This document shows, in pieces, positions 39,980-51,500 of a stretch of 64,000 nucleotides of DNA. Every line of letters starts with the position of its first letter. Within the stretch, counting starts at the first letter, position 1. Source of the DNA: Tomocerus qinae (lineage: Eukaryota; Arthropoda; Collembola; Entomobryomorpha; Tomoceridae); NCBI GenBank assembly GCA_020055645.1, contig CM034548.1, positions 14,880,001 to 14,944,000 of the forward strand, written 5' to 3'. The translations under genes and the position numbers were made by a program. A model generated the notes under the pieces. That model did not search any database, was not told where the DNA came from, and saw only the letters and a list, made by a program, of their open reading frames with translations.

Positions 39980-40568
39980 GTTCCTTGGTAGTGATACCAG
40001 GGTAACCGACCCCCCGGGGTTTCATAGCAACTGTTCCATTCTTAAATACATTGCAAACCATGAGTTATAAGACAATTGTCAATCATAGATTATATAATAC
40101 AGTATAAATGGGTGGGTAATATTTAAATATTAATAATAAAATTATAATGGACAGATAATATTTAAATAATAATTAAGAAATAATTGCATATTTCATTTAG
40201 GATGCAGACTGACTCAATAAGCCCACCTTTAAAGCATCTACGCTATCTTATGATTCATAATATGATTCATTCATACACAAATCAAAATAATAAGTTTTTG
40301 AACATAAATTTTTATCATATTATAAAACAGTAGCATGTCTTTCAAATTTCGTTTGGCACAGTCAATAGCATGTATCTATTTTTCCCTTACTTTCCTAAAA
40401 ATATATATCTGGTCAATTCCTTCCCGGAAAGTAGTATTTAGCTATTTGCAACAAGAAACGAAAAGGGTAGATTTTAATTTTTATTACTAGGGGACGTAAA
40501 AACTGGAAATAGGCTTCCACTTTTCAACTTTCTGTTTTAAAATATAATACACGCTAAAATGTCAATTG

Positions 40569-40955
40569 GATGGAATCAGATGAATGATGAAATCGGATGA
40601 AATCAGATGAATTCGGATGAATTCGGATGAATTCGGATAAATTTGGATGAATTTGGAAGAATTTGGATGAATTTGGAAGAATTCGGAAGAATTTGGAAGA
40701 ATTTGGAAGAATTCGGAAGAATTTGGAAGAATTTGGAAGAATTCGGAAGAATTTGGAAGAATTCGGAAGAATTTGGAAGAATTCGGAAGAATTTGGAAGA
40801 ATTTGGAAGAATTCGGAAGAATTTGGAAGAATTCGGAAGAATTTGGAAGAATTCGGAAGAATTTGGAAGAATTCGGAAGAATTTGGAAGAATTCGGAAGA
40901 ATTTGGAAGAATTCGGAAGAATTTGGAAGAATTCGGAAGAATCAGATGAAATCGT
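40569..40955 (+). repeat. 10-bp minisatellite (GAATTYGGAA), about 38 copies
   Basis: An uninterrupted 10-bp period. Edge copies read attcggatga; the core copies read attcggaaga or atttggaaga. From 40681 the C/T variants first follow a C-T-T pattern (30 bp), then strict C-T alternation (20 bp), so higher-order units have spread. Two frames stay open because 30 bp is ten codons; the resulting EEFGRIWKN-type repeats are almost certainly not real proteins. Confidence 0.95.
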
Positions 40956-41665
40956 ATCTTAATTCATTGTTAACAAACATTTGATGTTGTACAGAGGGAA
41001 GGGTTATACTACGACAGATATATAGGAAAACCCATGGCCTCCCTTCACATGTAAGTATATGTAGTGACTATACCTGAGGCCTGAGGCATAATTGATTTAG
41101 GCTAAGAAAACTAAATGGGTTGAGGTCAGCTTTCGGATATCGTAAAATATAGTGGTACTAGTTCATCCTCTATATAAAAGCAGTTATTGAAATTTCGGAT
41201 TCGACTATTAAATCCACTTTTTAAGCTTCAAAACAGCTATTAGGATTTCAACATTTTTCTAGCACACTGTACGTACTAGTTCTTAATAATTGACTTATAT
41301 TCATAATTTTGGGGTTGTTGTAAATGAGAGATGAATTTATGGTTGCAATAAATGATGGAAGAAATAAAGTGCTGGCAGAGTTTAGAATTTTATTCACTCT
41401 TGTTCTGAATATATCACATATATACACACACAATACAAATACATTTTCACCATCTTTCGGAAGTAAATACATGCAAGCATGCAATCTATTTAGTTGGACA
41501 TACATTATACATCATGCAGAAGCAATTGACAATGGACCATGACTGAATCTCAAAAAATAAATGTCTTACGATAAGCCTAAATGCATAGTATTCGATATTG
41601 CTAGATAGCATAGCATGCTTGATAATATTGTCTATGGATTAGGAAGGGATTAGCAAGATGCTTGC

Positions 41666-41675
41666 TTTATTTATT
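41666..41675 (-). other. Candidate poly(A) signal of class C GPCR gene
   Basis: On the minus strand this reads AATAAATAAA, two overlapping poly(A) hexamers about 335 bases after the stop codon. Positional inference only. Confidence 0.45.
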
Positions 41676-41789
41676 GTAGACAAGTCATGAAAAGAATGTA
41701 AACTAATGTACAGAGCATAATAATACGTGATAAAAATGTTGCATAGTAGTAATCTTTGCCTACTACCTACTTTGTCCTATTAATAATGG

Positions 41790-41811
41790 ATAATAATAAT
41801 AATAATAATAT
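41790..41811 (+). repeat. (AAT)n microsatellite
   Basis: About seven ATA/AAT units without interruption, some 200 bases beyond the receptor stop codon and possibly within its 3' untranslated region. Confidence 0.9.
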
Positions 41812-42008
41812 GTTACACACACATGTCCTTTAATTAGGTATCAGTTTATCTTCTAGAGGTACCCATATTATTTATAATATTGTATATTTCCTAAGTAGTA
41901 CAGTAATATAGTAGGTATAGCTAATAATAAAGTTACATTTTCAATATTATGTTGGTTGGTGTGATGTATTTCTGTGTGGGTGGTGTAAATGCTATGTACA
42001 AATATTAC

Positions 42009-42521
42009 TTAAGGATACGCAGCTCTGTTGTGAGAGTCGAAGAACGGCGTTTTCATGGAGACACTTCTAGCAAGAGAAGTGGCAGCAGACGAAGACTGGA
42101 AAAAGTTGGTGGTGAGCCGGGGGGAGTAGGTGACAGACTTTCCACTGGAGGGCATTGGGGGCGGGGGCGGAATGTAGTGGGAATGGGATGACGACGACTG
42201 CGGTCCGCTCTGATAAGACGAGTTCCTCTTCTGACTGACCTGACTTTGCAACGTGCCTCGGTCAGACAGAGATGTAAAAATGGTGGAGATTGAGCCCGTG
42301 TAGCCTGGAGGCACTTGCTGGAGCATCTTTTTTCTTTTCGCCATTTCAGACTGCTGGTTGATGGTACTCAGTTTGGGAACATACACAGAAAACAAGACGA
42401 CCGTCGCCGTTGAAATGAAAGCGATGCAAGCCGCCGGCTCCTGGAAGTAGGAGGGGCTGGTGTGGACGACGATGGCCCACGCCGCAGCGATCGGAAGTGA
42501 CAGGAATGAGGCCAGAGTAAC
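42009..42521 (-). CDS. Class C GPCR, last coding exon (TM6, TM7, tail)
   Basis: Acceptor ttccgtttcag. Encodes TM6 (VTLASFLSLPIAAAWAIVV), TM7 (AFISTATVVLFSVYVPKL) and a cytoplasmic tail of about 115 residues rich in Ser, Gln and Pro, then TAA at 42009. Confidence 0.92.
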   Translation of the reverse strand, partial: VTLASFLSLPIAAAWAIVVHTSPSYFQEPAACIAFISTATVVLFSVYVPKLSTINQQSEMAKRKKMLQQVPPGYTGSISTIFTSLSDRGTLQSQVSQKRNSSYQSGPQSSSSHSHYIPPPPPMPSSGKSVTYSPRLTTNFFQSSSAATSLARSVSMKTPFFDSHNRAAYP

Positions 42522-45500
42522 CTGAAACGGAAAATTAGAGCATTTCAATTCCTTCTACGATTCATCTAGAGTTACGATTCTCATTAGCCATTAGTATCCG
42601 AAATAAGATGGAAAAATGAAAAACCAATATTTACCCATTTGCCTTCATTGTAGTTTCTCCTAATCTTGAGTACGGACGTGCCGTACAAGAAGACGAAGAG
42701 GATAAGAAGTCCAAGGTACACATGAAGATACAAGTAGTTCTCGTGCGAGTAGAAGCATTCGTTAAATAAATCATCATTGTCAACTTTTTCAGGATGCGGG
42801 CTGAAAAACCACTGAATATTCACAGCCACTTGAACTGCTACAATGAATATCAGCGTGACGAACTGATTCATGGCGGACACACGACCTCCGAGCCCCAAAG
42901 AGACAAAGGCTCGAAGTTGCATTATTTTGATGAGCAGGAGACCGAAGCAAAGGGTGGCTGCGATGGACGGCACAAACACTCGCAGATTGCACAGCAAATC
43001 TCCCGGTGGCAAAACAAACAAAACGACACTCGCGTACATCATCATGATTGCCAGAAGAAGGAGAATTCCCAGCACTTGATTTCCTTGCAGAGTCCCGTCG
43101 CACATCCTCTGCAAGACGTAGACGAGCATGTAGAGGGAAATGAAAACTCCGGTGATTCCCACGGCCGTCACAGCCATAGCCCACACTCTCGAGATGTAGA
43201 ACTCGGGAGGAGACATTTTCCGCACGTTTACAGAGTCTCCTCCTTGCAAATAGTGCTGCCTCGGGAACTCCGTCGCGTCTTTCGACCCCGGCTTTGCCGT
43301 CTTCCCTCGCCGAATCCCAGATCTCTCTTTACCCAGAGGTCTCGCCCAGCCGTTACGATCTTGCATATTTGTGTCTCCTTCCAGGTTAATCCCCAACATT
43401 ACGTCCAAAACCAATCCATCTTCGTGAGAATACTGTCCTACCTGCTCACTCATTCAATAACAAACACATTATTCACTGTCGCAGAATCTCCATTAGATCT
43501 CCCACAAAAATATTAATAGCCATTTTTACCATCTTCAACAAATATTATCACTTATTTACCCACCTGAGATATTTGACCGCTGGGTTTGCTCAGATACAAA
43601 TCATACTTGCGACTCACTAACTTCCCTTGGTGGTTGATTCGCCCCCGGGTTCCTTCCAACTCGTGGCTCGCTGCTACTGTTGACTCCGTCGCCTCCGGCG
43701 ATGGTGATTCTCCGTTCATTATCGGGAAATTCAGTTTTCTCAGAGCATCAATAACAGCAGTTGATAGCTTACTCAAGTCACACTCTGTCTCATTGTGACA
43801 AGTCTCCAACTGAGCCAAACGGAGTGAAGCAGAGTAAGCTGACATAGCACTCATTATAAATCCCACCTGCGGAAATAATTACGAACGATGATTATTTAAA
43901 TCTTTTATATCTCCTTTTACATACAATTACAACCCTAATATTTTATTTATCAAAGTATACTTCATTATTGTTCACTAGCTACAATTTGTAATTCGCATCA
44001 TATATAAGAATCAATATGTACAACTCTAAACATGTGGATGTATTATTAAGATTACGATACATATAGTTAGTTAGTTAGTTAGTTTGGTAATATTAGAATG
44101 CTGAAATGTTAGTAAAGTAAAGAAATATTATAAATCATTCAAGAATATATTTTATTAGTTATTCATCTAGGAATATATATGGGCACTGTATGTTCTGTCA
44201 TGCTTCTGATTTTCTCTTTTTATTTGTATAATGCTGGTAGTGACTGGTGTTATTAATTATCCTTGATAAATAGTTATTATATGATGCGGGGATAACTCCT
44301 TGTAAGCTGGTGTACTTTTCTCACGTCAGAAAGATTAAGAGGACTGGTACTCAAGCTTATTATGCCGGTATTGATAGCATGAAATGAAATGGTAGCAGAT
44401 TAGGAGGTGTCTAGAGATATGTACTTACATCAGATTCTGATCTAAATTTCTGTGCCAGAGATGAGCTGTTGAGATTTGCACACGGAGGAGACGTAGAGAG
44501 TTTTCCTGAAGATCGCTTCCTTTGCCAGTGGCAGTGATGAATTCTTTGGACGTATTCTCGCGTCTCCGCATTGCTTTCATGAGTCAAGGAATCCTGAACA
44601 AGATTATAATCACCACATCAATTCCATTTTTCCTATCATTCCCCTTTATCTCCCATTAATAAATTACGAAGGCGATGTAAAGTTCAACTTTCATCTCTCT
44701 TAAATCAAATGTTCGCCTATTCCAAAATACTGGGCTAAAATATTTGACGTTAAGATCTTTTTTGCACCTTTTATTAACTTTCTTGGTTTAACTGAGAGTG
44801 ATTCATGTTCATGAATGCCTTTATATAATAGTAACAAAGCCACTTGCTTCTCCCTGCTGTTTATCTACACAAATACGAAATTCTAACTAGCCACTGGAAT
44901 TAAAGATAAAATTTACATAGCCAGAACAGTCGTAAATATGCTTATCTTCCATAATTGAATTGGCTGGCAGGTTGTTATATACTTTAAAACGTAGCTAGTT
45001 AAAATAAAGCAGGAAATCTCTATTACTGTTTCAAGTCCCTATTTAATATTTCTATCCTAAAGAATTATACAAGAGTTATAAAGCGAAAGAATTAAATCCA
45101 TCAGGTTGAATTATTTACTTTTAAAAGAATTAAATAAGGAAAACTGACAGAAGTTTATATTCTAGGTGATTCATTTAAGCTAGTCCACAGCACGTTATAA
45201 TCTCATTTAATACTTTCTATGCAGTGGGCTATAGATCTGAAAAAAGTAACCATTACATTTTATGGAATGGTATAAAAATGGCGTTATCATTACAACACCC
45301 TTAATTGCTGGAAATTATCATATAAACTTTTCTTTGATTCCCATCTGGCCATTTATCTTAGTGTACCTTTAGGCTTTGCAGAAAACGGGATCTGAAATCC
45401 GGGTTAGGGGCCACATGCGGTTGCATGACAAGTAAATTGGAATGAAATTTTGTGCTCCATTCTCTAGCTAACTCTTGATCCATGCCCACTGTCCCCAAAA

Positions 45501-48500
45501 TCCATGATTTTTCCTGAGTCAACTGATATAATTGTTCAGTGGTAGTCGAGTCTCCATCATTTACTAGTCGTTCCAACTCCGAAGGTTCCAGCAGTAGAAC
45601 GACGCTTTGTACCGCCTCCTATAATTTGCATTATCAAAAAAAAACATAACTTTAGACATAATCTTGTGTAATTAAAAAGTATTAATTTAGTACAATCAAA
45701 ACAGTCAGATTTCAAAGTCATTTAAAAGAGTATGAATTAATTCAAAACAATTCTTAAAATTATCATGAGTAACAAAGTTTAGGTATAAATTAATTAATTT
45801 GCATATTCAACTCCCTCCAGCAAGAAATTGAAGGAATTTAAGTAAACAATGCTAAACTTACAGCTTCGCCTCTTAGGAACTTGATTATAACATCTGAAAT
45901 GTGTGGGTTGTCTTTTTCCAGCACCAAATAATGCTTGACCCGAATGGACTTTGTAGTAGCAAAATTCTCGAAGCGTTTTATGGCGTGAGAGCAACTGGAT
46001 ATGACTGCCACACTTGTGCTGCTCAGTTGATTGATAAGGGAGATGATAGCCTGAAAAATCACCAGAATTCGCATTTCATATCAGAAACATCTTAAAAAGA
46101 GTACAGCCTTGAATTTACACATACACTTTCCATGTAATACACGAACACGCATGAAATGAATTCTTTTACATCAAATTATAAAGCTACCTACTTAGAAGTT
46201 AGTTATGACTATTTATCGGAGTGCGTGGAGCTTTCATTCTAACATTATTACTACAATGATGAAGTGGGGAGCTTTGAAGTAGGTAAACATAAAGCAACCG
46301 GTAAGTTACTAACCACTTAGCTTTTACAAAGCTATAAAAACTTTCAAACTCATTCATTTGAAAAACTACTTCAAATAGACAAGGGAAGTGGGGACTTGGT
46401 ATTTTGTTTGACTTTATAATATTGTGATGGGTTTTGCGGAAATACGTTTCAGTTTCTTTCCTTGCGGAATTAAAGACTAATTAACTGAGTATTTGAGTTT
46501 TCATCCTTATTATTAGCAACCACTCATTCAGAACATCAAAGAGGCTTTTCTATGCACGGAACTCTATATTTATATTCCTAGAACCTTTTTATATCCTTTT
46601 CATGTCTAATTTAACCCTATGATCGAGCAACTTTATTTTGACATTTTTAGATTCGCCGATTGCATGAAAACCAACGGTGAAACTTGCTAAAACATTGGCA
46701 AACAATAAATAGATTCGCACATTAACTGTGTAGTTTTGAGAATTGCGAATTAATTGCTCAGCTATACCCATTTGTCACGGAGGAATATAATTCAGCATTG
46801 CGTGGGGAAAATTAAGAGGGAGTTCTCTTCTTACGAAACACAAGTTTACATAGAGTTACTCATGCACAGACTCAATCAAATTGTGCATACGGAAGGAAGC
46901 GCGTGGGGCACGGATGTTCTTCAATGCTCTTTTCCTCTCTTACCTACTTTATTACGTTCTTTTGTATTTACCTATGAGAACTATTATTAGGTATTAACCA
47001 TTTCTAAATCCCACTCGCAAGGGGTTTTTGCTCTATTCAGCTCTCTTTCCTTTATTTATTCTGCAACAAAAATAACTTGATAATTATTCGTGCCTCTGTA
47101 CATCCACCTTATAATCAACAACTTGCTTTTCTAGACTATGCAAAGTTTTCAAATGTCATTGCGGTAATTAATAGGTACAAAAATTCTTTATGCATGTACC
47201 AAGTACTTACGTAGGAAGTGCATTCAATATTTTAGACATGTGTACATTCTGCTTAAGTTTCTTGAAGTGTGTACATATTCACGTACATTACAACATGAAC
47301 ACAATTATGACACCGTAAACATTATTGAATGTGGCATTTGTACCGAAATTAACGCACATTTAATTGCATACATACGTTAAACAACTCAAATTAAATCAAA
47401 AAGCTTTTCGCGTGCTTGGCTAATAAAAATATTAATATATATATCATCGAAGAAAATAAAAGGTAAATGTCAACTTTATTTTAATTTCTTTCTGGTACCT
47501 CAGTGACACTGGAGATGTCTGGCGCCGTCGTGAAAACATTTGGATGACTTGAAAGAAGCAACTCAGCTGCCCTTGGAGATGTGACAATCGCTGAAATATT
47601 GTCATTATTCAGACTCTCCAACGGCAAATCAATTATCCGCTCGTTATTCCGACTCCCAATGACTATCACACCTGAAAATAGAAAATTTCAAACTTGAGAA
47701 TGAAAGAATATCTTTATGCACGTTAAATATACCACATAAGCTTATAGAGTCTATCTTATAGAGTCTTATCTATAGTTTATAGCTAAATTGGCACAATTGG
47801 CTATCTGGCGATGTATTTTTTATTTTTCTGAATTAAAGCCATCCTACATATTATGACATATCAATATTTTCATTCCGTTACTAATAAAAATAAATTTCTA
47901 CATTTGGACACAGATTTAATGATTTATTATTTTTGGCAACCCATGTGTTAAATTTTAAGGGTTAGACCGTTCCCGAATTTGTGTTACTAAAGTTGTAATG
48001 AACCTTTATAACAAGCAATATTCGTTTTCTTCAGCCGAATGAAAGCTATTAAATGAAAGATAATATTTACTGCAGCAACTCTGAAATTTATTACAAGTGT
48101 ACTGTAACTTAACTGAGTATAAATCCAAATGGAGCATATGTGTTCAAGGTTGTATGCAAAATTCTTTTGATAACTCATTTTAGTTCATTTTAGATGCCTG
48201 TCAATATGTAAATGTTGGGTTACACCAAATTAATTAAAATTTTTTACACCGTTATCAGCTGTGTAAATGGCAAACGAGAAACGATTAAAAAAGTAATACT
48301 ATATGATAACTTTTTTCATAAGTAAAACTATTTTGTGCTTCTGTATGCTTTGACTTTGGTTTATTTTAAATTCGTTTGACCATGACCTCATATGGGTGCC
48401 ATTTTAATTGAACAAATGAAACAATTACATGCTTGGATATAGCAGAGTAACGTAATAGAGAATTGTAAAAAGAAATACCAAAGCACAGCGTAGTATATGT

Positions 48501-51500
48501 TTAACTAGTTTGTTGACTGTGACTTGTATTTGTTCAGAAAAGCAAAAATTATGGGACATCGAGATAAGAAGAAATTCAATTTCTGTTTGAACAGTATCAA
48601 TTTTTAGCCCTTGGATGAAACTGGCTTCCTAATTTAATTCATTTACATGCAAACCTTCAATTTACAGCATTTTATCGTAGACTTACCACAAGGTCCACTT
48701 TCAAAAGCTACTCTTAGAAAATAGCATCCGACTTGAAGTCGTTGGAGTATAGCATTCTAAAGGTCATTCTAAGTATCTACAAATGAAATTGATAAAATGT
48801 GTCCCTAAAATGCAAGTTGTATTTCCAACTGCGCAGTAAAATGTGGACAGAGTAAAATTTTGTGCATGTTAGAGTGAATAAATAAAGATATCAATTGTTA
48901 CTCTATCTCAATTAGGTAGTTGACCTGAAAAATTGCTTTAATCCTATTAACCGGGGAATTGCGTAGTTTGTAACGAAGTGCCTGGTCTGTGACGCGTGGT
49001 GGATTGAATGTGATTTGATATACTTTCGTTAAAACGGTGAAGGAGGGTATCTAATAAGGTTATAGCTATTGAAGAAATAAGAATCATAATACCTACGGTA
49101 TTGTCTCTATTGTTAGTTCAAGTTCAGGTATTATTTACAATGCACCTGCTACCTGAGTAGTTGGTATAGAATATTATCACAAAAAAAGTAAGGTTTAGGG
49201 TATGGAGAGATAAGGTGGCAGGTTGCATGAATGGAGTCAGAGTTGGGTGAGTGCTTTTCGATGCTGAGTTCTTTCTAATTTTTGTTTCGTGGTCAATCAT
49301 TTGTTTTATTTGCATTAGCGTAAGCAATATTTCATTTTGTGATTGAATGATAGAATGGAACAATAGCTAGAGAGCACTTGCCGAGCAAGCACCTCTGATT
49401 GCGGCGACTACAACCGAAAAAAATAGCTCAAGTCAGTCGAACATGCATTGTGCATTTACATTAAGATTAGAATTTCACTAATATCGTCTCTAGCTATTAA
49501 TTTCTCGTATTTTGCCACCGTCGCTGGCTACCGCTTCAATAACTCATTCATGCATCAAAAGAAGAATGCTTGGAATTGCTCGCTAATCCTTCCGACTCCT
49601 AATAACCCGTCTCGCTAAAAGCCCAAGCTTTTAAAAGCACAACGCATTGCGATCTTTGTGTTAGCAGCCAAACAATATCCGATAGTACATACCTGGGCGA
49701 GTTAAATAAAAACAAATTCACGTTGTGTAATTACATTGATTGATGCATGAAAAATTGAGACGTTTGTCGTTTGTCTACCATAAATAACCAATAGGAACGT
49801 TGTGAGTCGCATTCCTCATTTTCTTTATCCCTCTCCAGTTGCGTATACTAGTTTGAAAGAACGTTATATGTCTTGGGAGAAAAACAGGCCAAAGTAGAAT
49901 AGACAATTATTAAGCACAAACACAATAGACGCCAAGTTGTGAATACAAACACAGAACATGGGCAAATACAAGACAGCACGAGGACAAGTGTGTCAATTGA
50001 AAACGAAAGGCTATCCCAAGCTCAAAATTTACAATATCATGCGAGTATTGTTGACTCATCTGCTCAATTAACTTATTTCATTACAGTTGTCCTGCTATTG
50101 TGTGTAGCACGTTGATGTAGCCCCATTACGCAAACCTACTTACTCACGCAGATAATAAGTCCTTAATGACTACCGCATCATTATTAGATTTGCTTATAAA
50201 TTTCCTTTGATTTGAAAAAGTAGAAATTTTGACTTAATAAATCGCAGGAAAAGTAGGAATTTGTAGAAAAGTGTGATCCTAATAAATCAGTGATGCGAAA
50301 TATTTATAAAAATAATAATGGGTTACCAATGAGAGGAGTCTCCAGATTCCGTCTTGCCCAGTTTAACAATTCGTGGGTTTCCGTCAGTGCAATTTCACTT
50401 TCGCCACAAGTGTCACGCACCACGATATCTGTCATTTGCAAACATAGTACAGAAAAACAAAAAAATACATTAGATTGGGATTGCTTCATTCCGATGAGAA
50501 TGCTTTATTCGATTGCACAGTAGACTAAGCATAGGCTGAATGGAAGATTCATTTGGCAGGTAATATTGAGAATCTTCAATTGCACAGAATTCGCAGAACA
50601 AAAGAGACTCTTCCAAACATAGCCAAAGTCGTTGTTTCACAAATATTCTTTGCATCAATTCATTGTTCACTCCTTCGTCAACATCAGCCAAGAATTCTAT
50701 ACTCAGCATTCAATTTACTGCATTACATACTACAACAAAACAACTTAAGCCTTCGGAAGACCATAAGTCTGTACCTGTTTGTTGTTTTACTATCTTACCT
50801 TATAGAATGAACAAAAGTATCAATATTTTCAGCTCTTCTTTGTAGTGTAATACAATTTAATCAGATAATGGGCTTATACTAAGCTTATATAATGATTGAA
50901 GAATAGATATTTGAAAAGAGGATTTTTCTAATGCTATTATTTTCTATACATGCAGTTCAGTAACTTGTAAAAATTTAGTGCCATATTCATTTGTATTTCA
51001 TATCAGCATATACATTTTGATTACAATGATTGATGATGATGGTGTATCTGACTTTCACAAATAGCCTTTACATGCCTAACAAAAAGTTTGTTGAGGATGA
51101 GAATAGCCAACAATAACTATTATTAGATTTCTTATTGTACAATACAAGATAGCAGACGTCCTACGGACAGCCAACAATAACTGCATAAAGGGTAGTCCAT
51201 TAAAACACTACGATAACAGCTCTGCAAGCTCTAGGCTCCATTTGAGTTTTCATTTTCATAAAACGTACATGTTTTTCTTTTCTATTGATTTTTATTAATA
51301 TCATACCTAAATATTGTCTACCATTTCAAACTTTTTGTCAGTGCATACAAAAAGACAAAGTTAAACAGTATGATTATTTTAGATTTCTATGACATATTGT
51401 TACTATACAGTTGACAAATCTGAAACTGGCTGAAAGTGGGATTTTCTCATTTAATCTCTTTTTTACGTAATTAACTAATTAACAAAACAACCCATCTCTC

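Larger units (their letters stand above)
39164..42008. other. Region between convergent KChIP and receptor 3' ends
   Basis: Contains the foldback hairpin, a small GC palindrome (ccccgggg near 40014), the 10-bp array and an (AAT)n microsatellite at 41790-41811. No coding sequence is visible. Confidence 0.6.

Noticed and set aside
40643-40984. Long open frames of EEFGRIWKN-type repeats in the minisatellite
   Set aside because: Two overlapping frames are open merely because a 10-bp unit repeats every ten codons. No family resemblance, and no splice sites or gene context.
42794-43516. Long plus-strand frame opposite the receptor exon 9
   Set aside because: It is the antisense shadow of the transmembrane exon. 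The minus-strand reading has clear class C GPCR motifs and matching splice sites.
44064-44084. TTAG repeats as an interstitial telomere
   Set aside because: The unit is TTAG, not TTAGG, and there are only about five copies. A simple microsatellite is sufficient.
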